From assembly GCA_000471925.1 (NCBI GenBank), contig CP006667.1, forward strand, positions 2,108,001-2,172,000: DNA of 64,000 bases. Reading direction: 5' to 3'. The translations under genes were made by a program, and so were the position numbers. Origin of the DNA: Ralstonia pickettii DTP0602 (GTDB lineage: Bacteria; Pseudomonadota; Gammaproteobacteria; Burkholderiales; Burkholderiaceae). Positions within the stretch are counted from its first letter, which is position 1. Each line of letters opens with the position of its first letter. Of this stretch, positions 8,840-17,200 are shown in pieces. The notes below the pieces were generated by a model that saw only the letters and a list, made by a program, of their open reading frames with translations, did not search any database and was not told where the DNA came from.

Positions 8840-8911
8840 CGCAGTCCAGCCGGCTGTCGCACCCGGCTCACGGGCAAATATCCCAACGTTGCGACAAAGG
8901 AGTCGTACGCA

Positions 8912-9403
8912 ATGACTAACGAGCAAATGGAAAATTTCCTCGCCATCGGCGAGCAGTTGGGGCATAGCCGATCCCACCTCCTGGCGCGCGGTTCACAGAC
9001 TTCAACGGTAACGGTGACAAATATCGAGCAGCTCCGCGCCCTGGTGCGTCCGCGCAACCCGCAACATTTGCAGGACCGCGAAGCCGATATCAGCCAGCGT
9101 TCTGCGGGGAGGCCAAGGACGCTTGCGGAACACATCGAATCGTACCTGTACGGCCAGGGCGAGCTTTCCACCTCGCATGTGAACGCGGCGAACGCCGGAC
9201 TGCCGGTGAACGTGCGCCTTGTGTCCGATGGACTCTTTACGATGCCGCACGGCGAAACCGTGATCGGACCCAGCGCCGATCCCACCGTCTGGAATTACGG
9301 AACGTTGAATTTCTACAGCGATTCCGTTCTGACGGTGAAGAACACGTACTTCACCCTTAACGTGCAGAACCTGGTGATGCAATACGTGGACCCCAAACAG
9401 TAG
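8912..9403 (+). CDS. Unrecognised 163-residue protein
   Basis: The first half is helical and charged. The second half is beta-rich and ends in alternating hydrophobic strands (VWNYGTLNFYSDSVLTVKN). There is no signal peptide, no cysteine and no obvious catalytic motif. The start is well supported by AAAGGAG ten bases upstream of the ATG. It lies 72 bases after the dioxygenase gene and 27 before the glycine-rich protein, so it is surely co-transcribed. A structural or binding partner of the glycine-rich protein or of the RHS protein is possible, but nothing in the sequence proves it. Confidence 0.75.
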   Translation: MTNEQMENFLAIGEQLGHSRSHLLARGSQTSTVTVTNIEQLRALVRPRNPQHLQDREADISQRSAGRPRTLAEHIESYLYGQGELSTSHVNAANAGLPVNVRLVSDGLFTMPHGETVIGPSADPTVWNYGTLNFYSDSVLTVKNTYFTLNVQNLVMQYVDPKQ

Positions 9404-9430
9404 CCAGCACGGATTGAACGGGAGACTCAT

Positions 9431-10141
9431 ATGCCTACCTATGGAATCGGAATCATGGGCGCGGTTCAGAATCCGCCGCCCAAGCCCGCGAAACAACCCC
9501 AGGGAAATACGCCGCCGCAGGCAAAGGAAGGAAAGTGTGTCTGGGGTGATTCGCATTGCATGCAAGACGGGCAGAACGGCGGCGATGGTGCAATGGGCAA
9601 CGCTGGAACGAACGGTACCAACGGCGTCCAGGGCCTTGGCGCGCTTACCGCGCAACTCAATATCACTACCCTGACAGGTTTCCTCGTCGTGGCGTCGCAA
9701 GGCGGTCCCGGGCAGGATGGCGGTCCGGGAGGGGATGGCGCCGATGGCGGAAATGGTGGTCAGGGCGGTAACGGACCCTCGTGCCAGGCCATCGGCTGTA
9801 GCGCGGGCAACGGTGGAAACGGGGCCAACGGCGCCGCCGGCGGGAATGGTGGCAACGGTGGCAATGGCGGCAACGCGCAGAAAGTCACAATCAACATCCC
9901 GTTGGCCGGGGGCGGCACGATTTCCACCAATCCGGTGGCCGGTATTGTCGGGCAAGGTGGTATCGGCGGCCTTGGAGGCAACGTCGGTGCGGGCGGCGAG
10001 CCAGGAACGCACGGGTACGGCGGGCACGACGGGAAGCGGGGTTCGCCGGGCACAACAGCGGGCGCGCGCGGAAATCCGGGCAATCCGGGCACCACGATGG
10101 GCAACATTGGCATCATTGCCATTGTGCCGCCTCGCAGCTGA
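9431..10141 (+). CDS. Glycine-rich collagen-like protein
   Basis: 236 residues. A Pro-rich N-terminus (about 1-35) leads to a short cysteine-bearing patch (KCVWGDSHC). Most of the remainder is Gly-rich, with NGG triplets (about 126-150) and collagen-like GxP/GxN triplets near the end (GSPGTTAGARGNPGNPGTT). Two short hydrophobic beta segments interrupt the repeats. No Sec signal is visible. The start is supported by GGGAG. Such sequences form extended rods or coats, and here the gene sits in the operon of the giant RHS protein. The function is unknown. Confidence 0.75.
   Translation: MPTYGIGIMGAVQNPPPKPAKQPQGNTPPQAKEGKCVWGDSHCMQDGQNGGDGAMGNAGTNGTNGVQGLGALTAQLNITTLTGFLVVASQGGPGQDGGPGGDGADGGNGGQGGNGPSCQAIGCSAGNGGNGANGAAGGNGGNGGNGGNAQKVTINIPLAGGGTISTNPVAGIVGQGGIGGLGGNVGAGGEPGTHGYGGHDGKRGSPGTTAGARGNPGNPGTTMGNIGIIAIVPPRS
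9806..9874 (+). repeat. Short tandem NGG-encoding repeat
   Basis: Degenerate 6-9 base units built on GGCAAC/GGTGGC within the glycine-rich gene. Copy number is likely variable by slippage. Confidence 0.6.
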
Positions 10142-10149
10142 CTGCCGTC

Positions 10150-11205
10150 ATGCCGGTGCTGGGTGCGATCCCGATGGCGCCTTACACGGACCGCATGTTT
10201 CGTGGGCTGTTCGGCGCCGTGGCATCACTTCTACCGGAGGGGGCAGTACATGCGCGCCAGGTCGCGGAGATCCTGCTCCATCATCCTCGGGTCGATGCCG
10301 AAGCGGCGCACCCGCGCTCCGATCTTAACGTCAACGGCTCGCCGCTTCAGTTGCTGTTGTCGGCCAGGCCGGCACGTTGGGAAGCCCGTCTTATCGCAGA
10401 TCCGGCGTTCTATGAAGCGGATCCGCTGGTCCGTTGGCAAAAGAGCCTGGCGGCGCTGGAGGCAACGCTCCGCGCGACCGGCGCTGAAGGACTACGAGAA
10501 CTGGTTCGACTGACGGTGGCGGCTGTCATACCGCAGGATGAGCCGGCGCTCCGCCAGTACCCGACCGGCATGATCCGCCTGGCTGCGGGACTCACTTCGC
10601 GCGGCGCCGCAGTCTATATGGGGGCGCCGCATCGGGTGGACCGCTGGGACGTGGCACGGAGATGGGCCGCTTGCGTGCTCGGCTCGGCGGATCCGGCACA
10701 TGCGCTGATCGGTCGGCTTGAGCCGAATGCGGCAGTCTTCGGCATGGGTGTGGAAGGGGTGAGCCTGCCGCACGCGCGGGCGAAGCTGTACTGGCGCTTG
10801 CGGAAGTCCGTCCCGATCGACGCGTTCGACATGCCTTGGCTTGCCAGCCCGGCGATGACCCGCTTTCTCGCCGCGGTACTTGGCGACGGGAGCATACCCC
10901 TGAACGCGCTCACGTTCTCCGCTGCGTTTGACGTCGCGGATGGCACGCTGACGGATGTAAAGGCCGATGTGTGCGTCGCGAACGCAGGTCTCGGCCTGCG
11001 CGATGCGCTGCATTGTGTCAACGAGCAAGCCGCACTGCTCGGCCTGTCGCCTCGGCCGCTCGACCGATGCAGTGAAGTTCTCGAGCAACATCACGTCGAT
11101 ATCGGCTGTCTGGGGCTGGGTAGCGACAGTCGCGGCACGCACCGCCTCAATATTTACCTGCACCAGCGATACCCGGCCCCCAGGATTCCTCGAACTGACA
11201 GGTAG
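10150..11205 (+). CDS. Probable ABBA-type aromatic prenyltransferase-like protein
   Basis: 351 residues, soluble, no signal. I do not see a single decisive motif, but the pattern fits the ABBA barrel of DMATS/cyanobactin-type prenyltransferases. Paired beta strands end in basic-aromatic patches that in that family grip the diphosphate, for example ARAKLYWRL (about residues 216-224) and THRLNIYLHQ (about 332-341), with a DIGCLGLGSD strand just before the latter. Length fits (300-420). If correct it would attach a prenyl group to an aromatic or peptide acceptor. The neighbouring DxDD cyclase-like, P450 and dioxygenase genes make this plausible. It starts 8 bases after the glycine-rich gene and ends 7 bases before the RHS gene. 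The ATG at 10174 is an alternative start. Confidence 0.4.
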   Translation: MPVLGAIPMAPYTDRMFRGLFGAVASLLPEGAVHARQVAEILLHHPRVDAEAAHPRSDLNVNGSPLQLLLSARPARWEARLIADPAFYEADPLVRWQKSLAALEATLRATGAEGLRELVRLTVAAVIPQDEPALRQYPTGMIRLAAGLTSRGAAVYMGAPHRVDRWDVARRWAACVLGSADPAHALIGRLEPNAAVFGMGVEGVSLPHARAKLYWRLRKSVPIDAFDMPWLASPAMTRFLAAVLGDGSIPLNALTFSAAFDVADGTLTDVKADVCVANAGLGLRDALHCVNEQAALLGLSPRPLDRCSEVLEQHHVDIGCLGLGSDSRGTHRLNIYLHQRYPAPRIPRTDR

Positions 11206-11212
11206 TGACGCC

Positions 11213-14200
11213 ATGAGCATCGAAACATCAGCCAATCCCATCGGCGTCGAGGAAGAATCGACCGTCCCGGAGCTACGGACGTTCCAGACGCTCGATAGTT
11301 CGATCGGACGCATTTCCGAGAACGTCAATCTGTTTCGCGGCGACGTGACCCTTTCGCTGGCATTGCTTACGCTCGCGAATCGAGGCGGACTGGAGGTGGA
11401 TGTCAGCCTGAACTACCAGAGCGACATTCTTTGGGAGGTCAGTACATGGAATCTCGAAAGTCCGACGTCCATCGTTGGCCTGGGCTGGCAGCTGCCCTAC
11501 GAGATGATTCAGCTCGACATCCATAACTCGGTCTCGCCATTCGACGACGCGTACTACCTCAGCAGCACTGACGGATCGCAAAGCCAGCTCCGTCTGACGT
11601 CGCAGACGGTCGATGTGTGGACCTTCGAAGCGGAAGATTTCGACTTCTCGACCATTGTTTACTATCCGAAGAAGGAGATCTGGAAGATCACGGATGCGTC
11701 CGGCCTCACTCGCATCTATGGTGCTGACGTTTCCGCGGGCGATAGTCCGGCAGCGTTGCGCAATGCGATCAAGTGGGGCGGGGTGGACGGCAACTGGACA
11801 GACAGCAGCGTCCAGCTGGGGCAAAGCAATTTCCCGATCAGCTGGAATCTTGCCCGTGTGCGCAATCAATGGGGTGACGAGATCCAGTTCACCTACTCGC
11901 AGTTTCCCGACGATGCGATCCAGATCGGCGGCCCCGGCGGGAACTACTTCACTCGCGCCTCCTATCTGACCAGGATCACCGATCCCGCGGGACGCATCGT
12001 CACGTTCAACTACGCGGCCAAGACCTACAACGACACGATCCGCGAATACGAGGCGCCTCACGTCAGTCCCAACCCGGCGGGACCTTTCGCGTTCCAGGAC
12101 CGCTATGAAACACGGTTCCTCGACAGCATCGACGTCAGCCAGAAGACCGCGGGTGTCGTGCGTGACCTGTTTGCGATTCGCCTTGCCTACCTTGTTGAGA
12201 ATCTCGCCGATCCGGCGACACCGGGGGACAAGCGCTACCTGTACAAGCGGTATCTCGCTGGCATTACCACGGTGAATGCCGATGGCAAGATCCTGCCCGG
12301 TTTGCAGTTCACGTATTACGACGGCTCCCACGCGGCGGGGGACAATGCGGCGGTCCATCGTGGCGCGATCGAGAGCATCACTTTTCCAGATGGCGGCGTT
12401 GCGACCTACAAGTACACCTGGCAGCCGGTGAGCAGCACCTCGCTCGACTGCACCATGCAGAGTTCGGACCCGAACTGGATAGCGGGCGTCCCGCGCTTCT
12501 GGTTCGCGCCGGACTATCTGGTCATCACTTACTACGACGAAGTCAATTCAAACAAGCTGACCGTTGCCGTCTACGACTGGAACGGTCAGTGGCTGGTCTC
12601 CAAGCCCGTCGTCACGAATCTTCCCTACAGCCTCGACCTGGATTCGCTTCAGGTCGTTCTGCAGCAGGAGAATTTCACGGTGTCGTACCGCCTGACTGGC
12701 GCCGGCACGAACGGCGTACTTCAGACCTACGCCGTACGCCGCGCCTTCGGCCAGTACGGGCGATGGGAAGCCGTGCAGTTGACGATGCCGGATCTGCTCG
12801 CGCCCGATGCGTCGTATCAGGTGGTCACCGGCAATGGATTCGTTGTCGCCGCCGCCATGGGTGTCTCGGAGCTCTATCGGTACACCTGGAATCCGCGCTC
12901 GAAGCAGTGGGTGTCCAATCCGCTATATATCTCCACGGTACTCGCCGGCGAATGGACGCTCGGCGCGGCGAACAACTTCTTCACGGTCTGCCAGTATCAG
13001 CCCGGCGCACCGCTATCGTTGTCGTTCTACTACTACGACGTGGCGACGCTCGCATGGAACGACAATCTTCCTCCGCTCGACAGTCTTCCAACCTATGTCT
13101 GGCAGAAGGACCTGCCGAAGCTCTCGTGGAGCCTTTCCGATACCTTTGCGACTGCCACGTTCATCACGAGTGCGAACTCCGTTCAGGAGACCTTCAACTA
13201 CGAAGTCCGCATCTATCCGTGGGACATCCGTTTTCAGGCTTTGCCGTCACCGAATCCGATCGTCGGCACGAATATTCCAGCGAGCACGCTGGAGCCGGTT
13301 GCGGTTTCGCTGGCCGACGGCAGCATGATTGGCAATGTGGGCAATCTGCGCCGGTTTGACGGCATCAGCTGGAATTCGGGCACGCTCGGGCAATTCGGTT
13401 CTGGCACGGACGTTGCGCAGTTTGCGTTTGGGGACGATCTGGCGGTCGGCATCAGCTCGGTCCGGGGCGTAATCGGCGTTTACAACTCCTACCAGGGCAC
13501 GTTCACTCAAGTCTCGGTCGCCGCGGGATCAGGCGGGCCGGCTGCGCCGACCATCAACGCACCCTATGTGACGGTGCGCAACCTGATCTATCAGCAGATG
13601 CCAACCGGCGACCTCAGGCTGCTGAATGAGCAACTGCCGCTGGATGCCGTGTCGATCTCGAATCTGGCGCCGCTGTTTCTCGCCTATGGGCGGGCCGACG
13701 GCAGTTCGTTCGTGTGGACGATGAAGAACGGCGTGCTGGCTGCGAATCCTGTACAGGTGCAAGGCAGCATCTTCCCGAGCAACGATGGGGCGGGTACGGA
13801 CCTGACCGGAGCCTTTGCCTTCGCCACGTTCACCGGCGTGTCATTCAACTCGCCCAGCAGCATTACGCTGCACCGGGTGTTGTTCCAGTCGTATCGCGGG
13901 CCGATGTACAGCTTCGTGGTGTCGTCGGTCGAAGTGACCGATGGCATGGGTGTCACATCGGGGTCCGTATTCGATTACAACACCCCGGGGGCAACCGGAA
14001 CAGTCAGTCCCTATGGCCTGTCGACACAGTTTTCCTGCGTGAAGGCGGCGATGGGCACGACGCAGGCAGGCACCGCTCCGTTTGGCTATTCGATATACCG
14101 CTACTTCGACGGCATGAGTCCGCATCCGGATTCGGATGCCACCCTGTATTCGATGCTGAACGGCCTGCTGCGGGAAGTCGACGGCTACGACAGTCGGGGC

Positions 14201-17200
14201 AATCAGGTGGCGCGTACCTGCAGAAGCTGGGACGTCGTCCGGACCGCCGTCAACGCTGCGACAGGAGCGACCGTCAATCTCATCGGCGGTTACGTACGGA
14301 TGCGTCAGTCGATGGAAACCATTTTCGACGTCAATCCGATGTCATTGCCGGCGCAGCCGCCGCTGGATGTACCCACGACGCTCATCTATAACGACGCAAA
14401 CGGCCAGCCGCGCACGAAGCAGACCCAATACTACGACGGGACGCTGGGCCAGCTTGTCCAGGTTCAGGAGAGCTACACGTTTGCCTATGAGAAGTATCCG
14501 GCGCTGGCCGCGCCGGAAGTCAATCAGATTGCACCGTCGGTCCTCAAGACCGTCACCGTCGGCAACACGGTGACGCAGATCGAAGCGACGACGTGGAGTA
14601 CTGCGAATCCGGGTTCGACCTGGGCGCCCTACCGGCGGTACCGCGCATTATCGGCCAGCGCGACCTTCACGCCGGACAACTGGAACAACACCACCGACCC
14701 CGATCCCCTCGCATGGCGCAGGATGTGGCAGATCACCGCCCGAGACAGGCGGGGAGTGATTGCAGAATACATCGCGGCAGACGGGCGCTCCAACTCGGTG
14801 ATCACCGATACCTCGCAGGAGCTGGTGCTCGCGGTGGCGGGCAACGCGAGCGTCACGAAACAGCAGGTTCTCTCTCTGGGATTCGAGGTCTATGAGGACT
14901 TGACCGGGTGGACGCTGGCAGGTAGCGCATCCAATCTGCCAGGCGCGATCCAGGCCGACGATTCGTTCACAGGATCCCGCGCCCTGGTCATGGGCGGGTC
15001 GGGTGTCGCCAACTCTTCGCCGCTGGCACGGACCCTGACCGTCACGGAAGCCGTGGGCCGTCAATATGTCCTCACCTGCTGGTTCAAGACGCCAGCCGGA
15101 TTTGGAGAGCTTCCGGGTGTCGCCAACTGGACCATTACCGGCACGGCAGCGGGAACCGTGACGGCAGATGTCCCCGACACGGAAGGCGCATGGCAAGCGT
15201 TCTGCGTGCTGTTCGATCTGGCGGCCAATGTTTCGCCACAGAGCATCGCGCTGACGCTGACCAATACCAAAGCGGCAGCAGTCAAAGTCGACGATCTGCG
15301 CTTCTCGCCATCCCGCGCCGGATTTACAGCGAATGTCTATAGCCCGTCGTGGCTCGTGACGACAGCGTCCATGGAGAGCTCCAGCCGGACGACCCGAACC
15401 GTGCGTGGCGACTTTGAGGAGCTGCTTGCCTATGTTGACGCCGAGGAATCGATCGGCACGATCACGGATTCCTATCTCTCGCGCAGGGGAAACCTCGGCA
15501 GGTTCTCGGCCGTGGATCCGAACGCCAGGCTGACGATTACGCCGCGTGAGTTTGCCTTCTATCAGAGCTTCAACATCGGAGATATTTTCGAAGGGGACTG
15601 GAGCAGCACCGCGCAAGCCAAATGGGCAACGGGAAGCGGGAAGCTGATCCACAGCGCCGGCGCACGCGACAGCATCTCCTATACCGGCTATCCGGAAGCG
15701 GCGGCAGGCATCAATGCCTTCGGCGCTTCGATACGGGGAACGCCGTCAGGCGCGGTGACGGCTGCCACCGGAATCGAAATTAGCGCAGGGTTCCAGATTG
15801 CGTGGAGTCCGCAAGCGGCTGGGTGGACGTTGACGGATAGCGCGTCGAACACCACGGTGACGGCGAGCGTTCGCACCTTGCTCGATGTGTCGTTTGCCAC
15901 GTACGCCGCCAATCTGAACGCCAGCGTGCTGCCAACTGATTTCCCGTCGCTTTTCTCGGCTGCCGGATTGCCGCTTGCACCGCTGTCCACCGTCACGGCG
16001 GTCGCGGCCAATGCCCAATGGCGCGTCAGTGACTCCGCGAGCGCGCTGATCTATTACCTGGTGCGTTCGCCATCGGACAACACGAAGATTCAGGTCGTGG
16101 CGTTTCCGCGGCAGTGGACCGTGGTGGTGGTGGACAAGAATATTGCGTTCTTCGCCGATGGCGGTCGCGTGTTGAGTTATCGCGCCCCGACCGCGCCGGA
16201 GCGCAGCTTCACGCTGTTCGCGACAGACGCGATTGGCTTCGATAACGCGCTCTTTTTCGCGGGTCACGAGGTGCAGCTCAGCTACCTGGATGGTGATGCC
16301 CGGGTCCGGCAGGAACTGGTCGTCTCGGGCACGCAGACGGCGCCAAACCAGTGGACCGCGAAGGCCACGATCTACGATGCGCTGGGACGCGACGCCATCC
16401 ATACCCAGGGCGCGACGCTGACGCCGACTGCAGCGACCTGGGGCGGCTACGAAGCGGACCTTGCCAGCTTCGACTGGCCGTCGATGAGGATCACCGGGCT
16501 GGTGAAGACGGACAACCCGCAGTCCGGCGACTATCCATACTGGCGCACGCGCTACGAAGACTCTCCGCTCGGACGCAAGGCGGAACTGGGCCTGCCCGGA
16601 AATGACTATGCGATCAATCCGGGCAACGTGCCCGCGCATACGGCGCGCTTCTATTACGGGCTAAACAACGGCACGCTGGGATACGCAGCGGGAAAATACA
16701 CGCACGCCACGACGGTCGACCCGAATGGCACGACAGGCGTCGAGTTGACGGACGAGCGAAAGTCGACCGTCGCGAAGGCGGTGCTGACGAATCCGGGGGC
16801 CGCCAATCCGCAGTGGAGCGCCACCAAGCAACAATTTGATGCATTCGCCAATCTCGTCACCGCCACCAGTCCGATGGGGTGGAGCGATACCTTCACCTAC
16901 GACTATCTCGGCAATGCAATCACAGCCAACCGGGCCAATGAAGGCCAGACGCGGTCGATGTATGACTCGGCGGGGCGCCTGCGATTCCAGATGGATGCAC
17001 GGGGAGCGGCAGCATCTTCTCCCTATATCAAGTACTGGAAATACGATGCGCTCTCGCGCGTCTTCGAGGAAGGATGCAGCATACAGACGTGGCCCGGTAC
17101 GCTGCCACAGCACGTAAACGACCAGGGCTTTCCGGCGGCGACACCGTCCAACCAGTATGGGTACGACTTCGAAGTCAACGAGGGGAATTCACCTGCGTCG

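Noticed and set aside
9806..9874. Tandem short repeats considered as a CRISPR-like array
   Set aside because: The units are in-frame codons for NGG triplets within a gene and have no unique spacers.
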